From positions 1 through 33,830 of IMG/VR virus record IMGVR_UViG_3300027824_000011: a stretch of DNA of 33,830 bases, one strand, 5' to 3'. Position 1 is the first letter of the stretch; each line of letters starts with the position of its first letter. The DNA is from a virus. A program made the position numbers and the translations under genes. The notes beneath the pieces were generated by a model that saw nothing but the letters and a program-made list of their open reading frames with translations, searched no databases and was not told the origin of the DNA. This document shows, in pieces, positions 20,818 through 28,670 of the stretch.

Positions 20818-20839
20818 CCCCGGGGGGCAACCCCCGGGG
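20818..20839 (+). terminator. GC-rich hairpin with GCAA loop; possible terminator
   Basis: CCCCGGGGG (20818-20826) pairs with CCCCCGGGG (20831-20839) around the GNRA-type tetraloop GCAA. It follows the last decoration gene. The next bases (ACAGTTTGAGG) give only a short U-run, so efficiency as an intrinsic terminator is doubtful; it may be a partial terminator or an exonuclease block protecting upstream mRNA. Confidence 0.55.
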
Positions 20840-20854
20840 ACAGTTTGAGGCGAC

Positions 20855-21061
20855 ATGTATTGCGCCAAATGCAATCGGGAACTCCTGCTCAAAAGGTGGA
20901 GCGGGAGACGCCCTAAGTACTGCGACTCATGTCGCGTGAGACTCCAGGCTCCGTATAAGGAAGCCGCACGAAAGAGGAGAGACCATGGCCCTTCAAACCC
21001 CGGCACACAGATACATCGCGGTCCTGGGACCAGTGAAGATGGAAATCCAGTTCATCAGTAG
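20855..21061 (+). CDS. Cys4 zinc-ribbon miniprotein with tail overlapping the next gene
   Basis: A 68-residue frame: CAKC at residues 3-6 and CDSC at 23-26 form a zinc-ribbon pattern, followed by a basic helix (VRLQAPYKEAARKRRD). GAGG stands 4 nt before the ATG. The last 26 residues overlap the 20985-21251 gene by 77 nt in the +1 frame and look unstructured. It may bind nucleic acid or a protein through the ribbon. It is the second Cys4 ORF in the window with this kind of overlap (the other is at 13269). Confidence 0.55.
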   Translation: MYCAKCNRELLLKRWSGRRPKYCDSCRVRLQAPYKEAARKRRDHGPSNPGTQIHRGPGTSEDGNPVHQ

Positions 21062-21251
21062 CATTTCCAGCAACGACACCACGACCACGCTCATCCAAAA
21101 CCCACAGCAGCTACTATGGGGATCGGACCTAACCGGTGGTGCTACCGCGGCTCCGAAGTGCGGTTCCACGCCGATCAGCGGCAAGACCGTGACCTTTACC
21201 CAGACCAGCTTGGCGTCGGGTAGCGCAATCGCACTGATCTTTGGTTTCTAG
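20985..21251 (+). CDS. Small beta-rich protein, possible decoration protein
   Basis: An 88-residue protein starting MALQTPAHRYIAVLGPVKME. Beta-rich, with KMEIQFISSISSNDTTTTL and the end SLASGSAIALIFGF, similar in style to C-terminal strands of the SYTTGGE proteins but lacking that core. AGAGGAG precedes ATG 20985. It closes the cluster of small virion-type genes before the connector genes. Function unknown; the decoration role is inferred from neighbours. Confidence 0.58.
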   Translation: MALQTPAHRYIAVLGPVKMEIQFISSISSNDTTTTLIQNPQQLLWGSDLTGGATAAPKCGSTPISGKTVTFTQTSLASGSAIALIFGF

Positions 21252-21271
21252 CAACTAATCCTGGGGGGGAT

Positions 21272-21946
21272 ATGCTGCCTAACACGCTGCGTCCGCGCGG
21301 CTATCGGCAAAGGGAACTCAAACCTGGCCTTCACGTTCCGACCGGTTTCATTGGGGACCTGAAGGCAATCGACGAACATCTCTGGCTAGTCTGGCACCCT
21401 TACAGGGTGATGTACGATGACGTGATGAACGAGTACGCCGGACTGCTGGAAGATCCTCGGCACCAGATCCACGGGACCGACAACGGCCTGGAAGTCTGGG
21501 GCTGGGTGCTGAAGCACCAGGGGTATCCGATCCCTGAGGAGAAGTGGCACATCTGGCGGCTCTGCTGGCCTAACGGCTGGTGCCATATCTGCCCGCTACA
21601 GTCCACCGATGCCGGCTACTTGGGGCTGATTGCCCGCCGGCTGTACCTCCAGGCGACGACCCGAAATCGCTACGGGGACCGGGCTTGGAGCAAGAAGCTA
21701 CAGGACGACGAAGAGGCAGCTTTCGAGAAAGACTCCGCGCGAACCATGGAAATGTTCGATGCGGTGGGCCAAGAGAACAAGTGGCTTAGCGACCGAGTAA
21801 GGGAGAACTTCGAGCGGGGCATCGTTGCACCGTCAAACCCGCAGAAGGAAACCATCGTCAGTTACTCGGGCCAAGGAAACCGCAGCCGTATAGTTCGTCC
21901 GCTCGACGATACCGAAGGGGGCTTGGTTATCCCAGACAAGTGGTAG
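21272..21946 (+). CDS. Structural-region protein of unknown function, Trp-rich
   Basis: A 224-residue protein. The first ~115 residues are rich in Trp, His, Tyr and Cys (WLVWHPYRVMYDD, WHIWRLCWPNGWCHICPLQS) and look like a compact folded domain. The remainder is a charged helix (SKKLQDDEEAAFEKDSARTM) and a polar tail. A run of seven G precedes ATG 21272 as ribosome site. The two-Cys segment CWPNGWCHIC (three Cys) could bind metal. Given its place between decoration and connector genes it is likely a head or connector protein. I do not recognise the family. Confidence 0.6.
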   Translation: MLPNTLRPRGYRQRELKPGLHVPTGFIGDLKAIDEHLWLVWHPYRVMYDDVMNEYAGLLEDPRHQIHGTDNGLEVWGWVLKHQGYPIPEEKWHIWRLCWPNGWCHICPLQSTDAGYLGLIARRLYLQATTRNRYGDRAWSKKLQDDEEAAFEKDSARTMEMFDAVGQENKWLSDRVRENFERGIVAPSNPQKETIVSYSGQGNRSRIVRPLDDTEGGLVIPDKW

Positions 21947-21952
21947 GACAAG

Positions 21953-22795
21953 ATGCCGCAACCACAGTCACTAGCACCGCCAAGCTGGAACCCTTTCAAC
22001 TCTCCAATCCCCAACCCCATCACCAATGATTTGCAGGGTACCGATCCGGCTGCGGCTGGTGCACGGCACATCCTTGCGCGCCAAGCTATCGGCGCCACGG
22101 TGCGCGCGGGCGCCCTAGCTGTAAGCGCGTCCAAGGCTATCATGACAGAGCCCAAGACTATCTCAAGTCTGTCAGAGGCTCTTCAGCAAACTCCAGAGAT
22201 CCCCAAGATGCCGGATAACCTCCTGACCCCGCATACAGACGATCTCTCCTTGGAGTTCGACGGGTCACAGATCGAGGCCCAGGCCATCAAGCAGATGAGC
22301 AGCAAGGCGGTTGCGAAGGCATCTACGCGAAATACGGTGGAAGGCTCGCAAGCTGCGTACACCTACCTGCGCAACAAGGCCGCAGCGCGGGCAGCATCCG
22401 AAGAGGGCATGGCCAAGATGCTCGGGCGCGCGGTGGCTTCTGGAGCAGAGGCGCTAGGCGGCACGGCAGTCAAGCAGGGAGCCGAGATAGCGGGCCGCGC
22501 TTCACTTGCTGAGTTGGGCATGGGCGCTTCGGCTGCCTACGACGTGGGTTCAACCATGTGGCACGGCTACCAGGCGTACCGCGCAGCCAGCGACAACAAG
22601 AGCCGAGAAGGTTTCGACCAGAAGTACTACGGGACGCCCGAGGTTGCCGCAGAAACGCGAAGAATCCGTGCCATGGACCCCAGCTACCCCCAGAGCGATT
22701 GGCAGGACACCAAGGACACTACAGGCAGCGCAGCGCCCGATATGGGCCTCCTGGGGCAAACGCTGCTAGCAGGAGCAACCGGTGGCGGACAGTAA
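21953..22795 (+). CDS. Ala-rich helical protein, possible internal virion protein
   Basis: A 280-residue protein. An N-terminal Pro-rich stretch is followed by Ala-rich helices with a hydrophobic region (about 150-210: MLGRAVASGAEALGGTAVKQ, then LAELGMGASAAYDVGS). The C-terminal segment KYYGTPEVAAETR...DPSYP..DWQ is repeated in the product of the next gene. The start is ATG 21953 with AGGA 6 nt upstream. The composition resembles the C-terminal third of the 840-residue protein. Possible head-interior or ejected protein; inference only. Confidence 0.58.
   Translation: MPQPQSLAPPSWNPFNSPIPNPITNDLQGTDPAAAGARHILARQAIGATVRAGALAVSASKAIMTEPKTISSLSEALQQTPEIPKMPDNLLTPHTDDLSLEFDGSQIEAQAIKQMSSKAVAKASTRNTVEGSQAAYTYLRNKAAARAASEEGMAKMLGRAVASGAEALGGTAVKQGAEIAGRASLAELGMGASAAYDVGSTMWHGYQAYRAASDNKSREGFDQKYYGTPEVAAETRRIRAMDPSYPQSDWQDTKDTTGSAAPDMGLLGQTLLAGATGGGQ
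22771..22775 (+). promoter_or_regulatory. Ribosome-binding site selecting a GTG start
   Basis: AGGAG lies inside the 3' end of the preceding gene, 6 nt before GTG 22782, and is the basis for choosing that start. Confidence 0.6.
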
Positions 22796-23000
22796 AGTAA
22801 CGATCCCAGAGCTTCAACTGAAGGCGAAGGCCAAGGGCAAGCCCATGGGTTACAACGATAAGTACTACGGCACCCCCGACCTAGCCAGCCAGACGCGCAA
22901 GCAGCAGAAGGTTGACCCTAGTTACCCGCACGACGATTGGCAGCAGCCCGCAGGGGTGTCTCAGGACGACGTACTGCGGCCGATCATGGGAGCTGAGTAA
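22782..23000 (+). CDS. Small protein sharing the KYYGTP...DPSYP..DWQ segment
   Basis: A 72-residue protein with a GTG start set by AGGAG 22771-22775, overlapping the previous gene by 14 nt. A basic N-terminus (LQLKAKAKGKPMGYNDK) is followed by KYYGTPDLASQTRKQQKVDP and SYPHDDWQ. Of 28 aligned residues, 17 are identical with the C-terminal segment of the preceding product. The whole gene is little more than this segment plus short ends, suggesting a duplicated docking peptide. Ends in a TAATG junction. Confidence 0.62.
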   Translation: MADSKVTIPELQLKAKAKGKPMGYNDKYYGTPDLASQTRKQQKVDPSYPHDDWQQPAGVSQDDVLRPIMGAE

Positions 23001-23221
23001 TGGCCAAGCTGCCCTGGAACCCCATGTCCTTCATGGGGAACACGAACCAGCCAGGGCAGAAGCCTGCGCCGCCCGCGCAGCCCCAGGCGCCAGGGCTGCT
23101 ACGCGAGAAGAGTCCGCGGTTCCTGGAAGGGATGTTCGACAACAAAAACTCGAATCCATCCGTCAAGAAAAACTCATCCGTGACCCCGACCGACCCGGGG
23201 ACGAAAGTAGGAGTCTGGTAG
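23000..23221 (+). CDS. Small Pro/Asn/Lys-rich protein
   Basis: A 73-residue protein starting MAKLPWNPMSFMGNTNQPGQ. A Pro/Gln-rich linker and a polar C-terminus (NSSVTPTDPGTKVGVW). Coupled to the previous gene by TAATG. The DNA in the C-terminal part contains an A-rich stretch (aacaaaaactcg). Probably disordered; no function recognised. Confidence 0.54.
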   Translation: MAKLPWNPMSFMGNTNQPGQKPAPPAQPQAPGLLREKSPRFLEGMFDNKNSNPSVKKNSSVTPTDPGTKVGVW

Positions 23222-23222
23222 C

Positions 23223-23627
23223 ATGCCAATGGACCCCGTAGTCTTCCAGCAGATTCAGAACGCGCAAGCCGCGCCGAAGAACCTGCGTGCGAAGATGGAC
23301 ATCCGCATGGGAAAACCCGGCCACACGCAGTCGGCTGGTATGACGGACTTCCTTAGCCCGTTCCACCTAGGCATCTGGGGTGCCCCAGGCTACCAGGGCC
23401 AGGACATCAGCGCTATTAGCCGCGCTATCCCGATGGGCCGAACGCGCGACCTCACGAACAACATCCTGCCAACGGTCAAGATGCCAGGGGACACGGACCC
23501 GAATCTGAGCCCGTACCGACAGAGCCTTAGCCTACTTGGTCCTCAGGTTGGCCCGGCTCCCTCGGGGCCGCAGGGCGCCCAGGGTGGACCGTCTGAGGGC
23601 GGTGGTTATGGAGGGGGTGTGGTCTAA
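23223..23627 (+). CDS. Protein of unknown function preceding the adaptor
   Basis: A 134-residue protein starting MPMDPVVFQQIQNAQAAPKN. The middle contains FLSPFHLGIWGAPGYQG and a helical basic stretch; the C-terminus is a Gly/Pro/Gln tail (GPQGAQGGPSEGGGYGGGVV, about the last 20 residues). Its stop overlaps the adaptor start in TAATG, so expression is coupled to a head-completion protein. Possibly a minor connector component; not recognised. Confidence 0.56.
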   Translation: MPMDPVVFQQIQNAQAAPKNLRAKMDIRMGKPGHTQSAGMTDFLSPFHLGIWGAPGYQGQDISAISRAIPMGRTRDLTNNILPTVKMPGDTDPNLSPYRQSLSLLGPQVGPAPSGPQGAQGGPSEGGGYGGGVV

Positions 23628-24346
23628 TGGTAGCACAACTCACTGGGACGCTCGGTAACTACCGGCAGCGCATGCGTAACTATCTCCAGGAACAAAACCC
23701 GGCAACGTCGTTTTGGCCGGACCCGTTCCTCAACCAGCTATTCAACGTGGCCTATCGCCGCCGCTGCACGCAGCTCCACATGGCGTTCGAAGGCTACTTC
23801 ACCATGGTTGCCACGACGGACCTTGACCCGAACGCGAGCGGGCAAGCGCGCTACGCCTGGCCGACCGGCTTCCAGCGAGAGACCAAGCTGGAGATCGTGC
23901 GCTCGGACGGCACCACGGTTCCACTTGAGCGCCAGGAGCGGCACTTCCAGTATAACCCACCGTCCAACCAGAGTGGCGCAGGCGACAGCTATCTGCCGAC
24001 CTTCCGACCGGTTGGCGGCGGCTTCGTACTAGAGCCAGCACCAAACAACCAGGCAGTCCTGGGTGGACTACGCATTGAGTTCCTTGGCATCCCAGCCGAA
24101 CTGGTTGCCGACTCCGATACGATGCACCCGGACTTCCCGATGATCTTCGACGAGCTGGTCGTACTTGACGCCGTGGTCGGCGCGTTCGACTCGGAAGGCA
24201 TGATGGAAGTAGCCAACAACAACATGGTGCGCAACCTGGGCCGCCTGCGCTCGGAGTTCGAGCTGGACTGGGAGCGCTGGATCGACGGCCGCATCACCGC
24301 AACCCAGGGTGTACAGCCCTTTGTGACCCACTGGGAAGACGCATAG
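23627..24346 (+). CDS. Putative head-to-tail adaptor (tail tube A / gp4-like)
   Basis: A 239-residue protein. An N-terminal helical part (LGNYRQRMRNYLQEQNPATS; FLNQLFNVAYRRRCTQLH) is followed by a beta-rich middle (TKLEIVRSDGTTVPLERQER) and a C-terminal helical bundle (HPDFPMIFDELVVLDAVVGA; LRSEFELDWERWIDGRI). The pattern of FDELVVLDAV plus a final E..W..WI helix, the length, and its place directly before the nozzle gene fit the podovirus adaptor that joins portal to tail (role of T7 gp11 or P22 gp4). The family name is inferred. Confidence 0.65.
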   Translation: MVAQLTGTLGNYRQRMRNYLQEQNPATSFWPDPFLNQLFNVAYRRRCTQLHMAFEGYFTMVATTDLDPNASGQARYAWPTGFQRETKLEIVRSDGTTVPLERQERHFQYNPPSNQSGAGDSYLPTFRPVGGGFVLEPAPNNQAVLGGLRIEFLGIPAELVADSDTMHPDFPMIFDELVVLDAVVGAFDSEGMMEVANNNMVRNLGRLRSEFELDWERWIDGRITATQGVQPFVTHWEDA

Positions 24347-24358
24347 GCCGGAGGGTCA

Positions 24359-26791
24359 ATGACAACCGAGGGGCGTCCGCCGCTAATCCAGGTAGACCTG
24401 AAGAACTACCAGGGCTTGTTCACCAAGTCCTCGTCGGAAATCCTTAGCCCGGAACAGCTCGCGGTTGCCCAGAACGTAGACTTCGTGGCCCTATACGGCG
24501 CGGCCTCGAAGCTCCGCGGCAACCTTCGGATACTCACCAATGCAGCTCCCACCCCCGTCTCCTGGGTCGGCTTCTACAAGTCGGTGGACCTAAACGGTCA
24601 GATCCTCCGGCAAGTGCTCATCGCAGCCGGCACCACCCTCCAGCTCATCAACAGCGATGGCTCCCTCACCCAGCTAACTAGCGGACGCACGTCCGGGCTC
24701 GTGCACACCTACGCCATCAACAACCGGTTGATGCTCCTCACCAACCAGAACGACCAGCTCAAGGGCCAGGGCGACCAGCTCGTCAAGTACGACGGGCACT
24801 CGCTCACCAACTGGGGAGTGCTTGCCCCCGGGGGAACGGAAACCCTTGAGGATAACTTCAACACACCGGCAAACTATTCCGTAAGTAACTGTGTCATCAG
24901 TGAATCTGCCGTCACCACCTGGGACGGCTTTGGCCTCAACATAACCACGAACCCGTCCCCGCCGTCCACCCCGGCATACATCCAGCGCACCTACGCTGGG
25001 ACGTTTACTCCAAACACCACTCGCACGAACGGGCTGGCCGTCTACCTATACATCCCACGCGGCCAGTACACGAAGCTCTCCACGGATGGCCTTACCGGCA
25101 ACCCCGCGGTGCAGCTCTTCTTCGGCTCGGACTCCAACCTCACCACCAACTACTACCGCTTTGACTTCACGATCGGCACCCTGGTGGAAGGCTGGAACAA
25201 GCTGACCTGCGATTTCAGCACCGCGCCTACTGCTACCCTCAGCGTGGGGGGCTCGGTCGGCGGTACCTCTGGTACCTTCACCGGGGCTGTCAAGACCTTT
25301 AGCGCGCAGTTCAACTCCCAGGGCGTGCAGGCCAGCTTCAACTGTGTGCTCAGCCACCTGGTGATCTACGACCAGGGTACCCCGAACACCGCGGGCGGCA
25401 GCTCAGGCAACCCGAACGGCGTCTACACCTACATGGTCACATACGTTAGCCGCTACGGCAACGAGTCCAACGGCGGCCCAATCAGCCCGTCGGTGACGGT
25501 CACGAACTCGCAGATCAATCTCACCAACCTGCCTACGTCCACCGACGGCCAAGTCGTCCAGCGCAAGATCTACCGCACTGTAGCTGGCGGTACCCAGTAC
25601 TTGCTCCTCACCACCATCTTCGACAACACCACCCTGACCTTCACGGACAACCTAGGGGACGGCAGTCTAGGCGTGCAGCAGGCTCCCCAAGCCGGCGCCT
25701 TCACTGGCGACAACAGCCCGCCACCGCAGGCGGGACTCGTGCGCGTGTGGAAGCAGACAGTCTTCATGGCCGGCGACCCACTCAACCCGGACATCCTTTA
25801 TTTCTCGTCGGACACCGAGCCGGAGCAGTTCCCCATCAACAACCAGTTCCAGCTTGACGGCCGCATCACGGCTATCTACGAAACGTACTCGGGTCTCGTT
25901 ATCGAAACCGAGAACGGCAAGTGGCAGTGCCTTGGTGACAACCCCAGCTTTGCCGTGGACAAGATCATCGACGGCATTGGCTGTGTGGGGCGTCGAGCGA
26001 GCGGAACCGCCAAGCTGCTAGGCTACTCCGCAGACCGAGACGGTATACGCCTCTTCGACTTGTCCGACGTGCGCAAGATCAGCGAGTCGATCCGCGACAA
26101 GTTCGACGCCCTACCGCAGTCCACGTTCGGAAACCTGTTCATGATCCACTCCAAGGCCAACAACGCCATCCTGCTCTTTGCCCAGGACGGCAACGGCAAC
26201 TTCACGAACATCTTCATGTACCAGTACGCGATTGACGAAATCCGCAACGGGTGGTGGTCGGTCATCGTACCTCCGGCCACGATCCAGTTCCTAGATGCCC
26301 GTGAGGTCGAAGACACCAATGGCCAGCCGCACCTCTATGTGGGCGCAGCCGACGGCCAGGTGTACGAGCTGATGGCTGCGAACCAGAAAAACTGGGTGGA
26401 CAACAGCGGAGAAGTGTTCGCCATGGACAGCATCATCCAGACGAACTGGGTCCGGGTTGGCGGTCAGGCAAACGCCCCGGCACAGGGTGGCCTTACCGGC
26501 CGCGTGCACCCGCGCCTGGTGGAGTCGCGTTCAAAGGGCGACACGCCGACTACCTGGAACATCACCGTGGACACCGGCAGCGGCCCGTACGCCACTCCTA
26601 CTACCTCACTGTTGATCCCGTCGCTATTCAACGCAGGTGAGACTCTGAAGCGCTACCCGACCCAGGGCATGCAGGCTGACGAGTACGTGCGCTGGACCGC
26701 TGAGAACGACGACATCAACGTAGCCTGCGCCCTAGTGGCCCTCCGAACCTATCTCTACGTGCACCCAGGTCAATATCCGAAGGAAACGTAG
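24359..26791 (+). CDS. Putative tail nozzle / tubular protein B (P22 gp10-like)
   Basis: An 810-residue beta-rich protein. Residues 10-140 contain GLFTKSSSEILSPEQLAVAQ and the strand repeats of a propeller-like fold (RLMLLTNQNDQLKGQGDQLV). Residues about 160-340 (nt 24840-25380) look like an inserted lectin-like jelly roll. Then comes an FN3-like stretch (YTYMVTYVSRYGNESNGGPI) and a C-terminal propeller half (QTVFMAGDPLNPDILYFSSD; LVIETENGKWQCLGDNP). Size, fold pattern and position after the adaptor fit the nozzle of short-tailed phages (T7 gp12 / P22 gp10 role). GGAGG precedes ATG 24359. Confidence 0.72.
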   Translation: MTTEGRPPLIQVDLKNYQGLFTKSSSEILSPEQLAVAQNVDFVALYGAASKLRGNLRILTNAAPTPVSWVGFYKSVDLNGQILRQVLIAAGTTLQLINSDGSLTQLTSGRTSGLVHTYAINNRLMLLTNQNDQLKGQGDQLVKYDGHSLTNWGVLAPGGTETLEDNFNTPANYSVSNCVISESAVTTWDGFGLNITTNPSPPSTPAYIQRTYAGTFTPNTTRTNGLAVYLYIPRGQYTKLSTDGLTGNPAVQLFFGSDSNLTTNYYRFDFTIGTLVEGWNKLTCDFSTAPTATLSVGGSVGGTSGTFTGAVKTFSAQFNSQGVQASFNCVLSHLVIYDQGTPNTAGGSSGNPNGVYTYMVTYVSRYGNESNGGPISPSVTVTNSQINLTNLPTSTDGQVVQRKIYRTVAGGTQYLLLTTIFDNTTLTFTDNLGDGSLGVQQAPQAGAFTGDNSPPPQAGLVRVWKQTVFMAGDPLNPDILYFSSDTEPEQFPINNQFQLDGRITAIYETYSGLVIETENGKWQCLGDNPSFAVDKIIDGIGCVGRRASGTAKLLGYSADRDGIRLFDLSDVRKISESIRDKFDALPQSTFGNLFMIHSKANNAILLFAQDGNGNFTNIFMYQYAIDEIRNGWWSVIVPPATIQFLDAREVEDTNGQPHLYVGAADGQVYELMAANQKNWVDNSGEVFAMDSIIQTNWVRVGGQANAPAQGGLTGRVHPRLVESRSKGDTPTTWNITVDTGSGPYATPTTSLLIPSLFNAGETLKRYPTQGMQADEYVRWTAENDDINVACALVALRTYLYVHPGQYPKET

Positions 26792-26793
26792 TC

Positions 26794-27762
26794 ATGACTC
26801 AGTACAGCCAGGGCTCACCGCTGGCGGCTGTCCGCTTGCGGAACTGGCCCCCGGGGAGAGCTGCTGCATTCAAATTGATGGTCAGCCACTTGCAGGACAT
26901 CGTGAACTCATCCTTGGCCTCGCAAGTGGAGCAGTCGTCAGACCGGGAGTTCTCCAGCTTCATCCCGAAGATCCCGGATCAGAACATCGAAGGCTCCGTG
27001 GACTTCCGCTCGGTGCGCTTCACCTGGACGCCTCCGCTGGTGGACGATCTCCTATTCTTTGAGCTGGAAATAAGCCGCAACCAGTTCTTCAACAACATCG
27101 ACCAGACGGTCACCACGCCGGACCCAGCGTACACCTTCTCGAACCTCATCGACGCGCAAATCTATTACGTCCGTCTACGCATCGTCACTACGCAACCCTT
27201 CGTCGGTCCTTGGTCGGACACCATCCAAGTCACGACCCCGATTGCGCGCGTCATCACGCACACCAACAACTCCACCACATCTGTCAACGTAACTACGGGC
27301 ACCTTCGCCACGCTATTCACCTTTAGCGCCACGGACTTCATCGACGGTGTTGCATGGTGGAGTCTCGACTATGAGTTCTCGGCCATCAACGCCGGGGGCA
27401 ACGTCTTCTACTGGGCAGACGCCGAGTTCTTGTGGCTCGTGGACGGCAACCAGCAGGGACCCAGCTTCTTCTTGACCAGCTTCGACTCCACGTCGGTAAG
27501 CAGCCCACAGCACATGCACTCGGCCTCCCTAGGCACGGTCATCATCCCGAGCTTCGCCTTCGTGAAGACCGGTAGTTTCTTCCAGGTGCCATTCAGTATT
27601 ACCAAGGGCTCACACACTATCGAGCTACAAGCGCGCCTCCTTAACAACCACCCGACGGTGGGTGAGCTGACTTTCTCTCCCATTCAACCAACTTATGGCT
27701 CCTCTTGCACGCTTACGTTCCGTAACTTCGCTACCTTCAACATCAACCTGGGGGCGATCTAA
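26794..27762 (+). CDS. FN3-containing tail protein 1
   Basis: A 322-residue protein. An N-terminal helical segment (FKLMVSHLQDIVNSSLASQV) is followed by one FN3-like domain at about residues 68-150 (VRFTWTPPLVDDLLFFELEI; YYVRLRIVTTQPFVGPWSDT) and a beta-rich C-terminal domain (VFYWADAEFLWLVDGNQQGP). It lies 2 nt after the nozzle gene and is coupled to the next by TAATG. The same helix-FN3-variable-tail plan occurs in the next two products. Likely a tail appendage attached to the nozzle; which surface it contacts is unknown. Confidence 0.65.
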   Translation: MTQYSQGSPLAAVRLRNWPPGRAAAFKLMVSHLQDIVNSSLASQVEQSSDREFSSFIPKIPDQNIEGSVDFRSVRFTWTPPLVDDLLFFELEISRNQFFNNIDQTVTTPDPAYTFSNLIDAQIYYVRLRIVTTQPFVGPWSDTIQVTTPIARVITHTNNSTTSVNVTTGTFATLFTFSATDFIDGVAWWSLDYEFSAINAGGNVFYWADAEFLWLVDGNQQGPSFFLTSFDSTSVSSPQHMHSASLGTVIIPSFAFVKTGSFFQVPFSITKGSHTIELQARLLNNHPTVGELTFSPIQPTYGSSCTLTFRNFATFNINLGAI

Positions 27763-28670
27763 TGTCGTTCCCCGCAACCCCACAAAGCACGACCACCGGC
27801 AGCACGCCGAACCTCACCCCCGGTACTAGCCCGATTGGGGACTTTGCACGCCTGTTTACGAACATGACTATGGAGCAGCAGAGAGAGTTCTCCCTAGCGC
27901 TCCTTGATGTTCAAAACTCGCTGGAGATCACCAGCCTCGCCACATCCCTCTCCCTGCTGGAGCGTAACCCCGACCAAAGCCTCCCGATCCCCGTGGTCAC
28001 CGTTACCCCAGCAGTCCGTGGTGGAACCATACAATGGAACCCGCTCCCCGATCAGCTAGTGAACTTCTTCGAGATTGACGTATCGACAACCAACAACTTT
28101 GCCTCCTTCAATACTACCAATACCTTTGGTAACCAAGCAACCCTGGCTGGACTCACTGGCCAGGTCTTTATTCGAGTCCGCGGCGTGCGCAAAGACGGCA
28201 CCACCACCCCCTACTCCAATACGGTGACCCTCACCCCGAACCTCTTCAGCATCCTCCTGCACGTTGATGAGGTCTTCTACCTGGTGCCACCAAAGAACGT
28301 GTTCTACCCAGTATGCAAAATCAAATACACCCCGGTAGACCCGAACGGCCAAAGCATGGTCTTCGGGATGGTCAATGTGTTTGCCGATCCAAGCGTCTGC
28401 GTCTACGGGTTGCCGGACATCGAGTTCCGGGTCACCCACCAGCAGTTCTATCCAAACGGCAGTACATCCACAGCAGTCGAAGCCTGGAGAGCCACCTGCG
28501 GTGAGTACTTCGACTGCGTAGCTATTGGGCCGATACCAATCGACCACCCGGGGACGAACAACAAACTCCAGATCACCCTTCAGTTCCGGGACACGACGCA
28601 GGACGGATCAACCCCCATCTCGCAGATCCCGTTCGCACATCTCAACGCCTTTGAAGTAGGGGTAGGCTAA
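27762..28670 (+). CDS. FN3-containing tail protein 2
   Basis: A 302-residue protein. A Thr/Ser/Pro-rich start, a helical segment (FTNMTMEQQREFSLALLDVQ) and an FN3-like domain at about residues 78-160 (GGTIQWNPLPDQLVNFFEID; VFIRVRGVRKDGTTTPYSNT) precede a C-terminal beta domain with four Cys (YPVCKIKYTP, PSVCVYG, ATCGEYFDCVA). Disulphides are possible in the mature tail. Same layout as its neighbours, joined to both by TAATG. Probable tail appendage; receptor unknown. Confidence 0.65.
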   Translation: MSFPATPQSTTTGSTPNLTPGTSPIGDFARLFTNMTMEQQREFSLALLDVQNSLEITSLATSLSLLERNPDQSLPIPVVTVTPAVRGGTIQWNPLPDQLVNFFEIDVSTTNNFASFNTTNTFGNQATLAGLTGQVFIRVRGVRKDGTTTPYSNTVTLTPNLFSILLHVDEVFYLVPPKNVFYPVCKIKYTPVDPNGQSMVFGMVNVFADPSVCVYGLPDIEFRVTHQQFYPNGSTSTAVEAWRATCGEYFDCVAIGPIPIDHPGTNNKLQITLQFRDTTQDGSTPISQIPFAHLNAFEVGVG

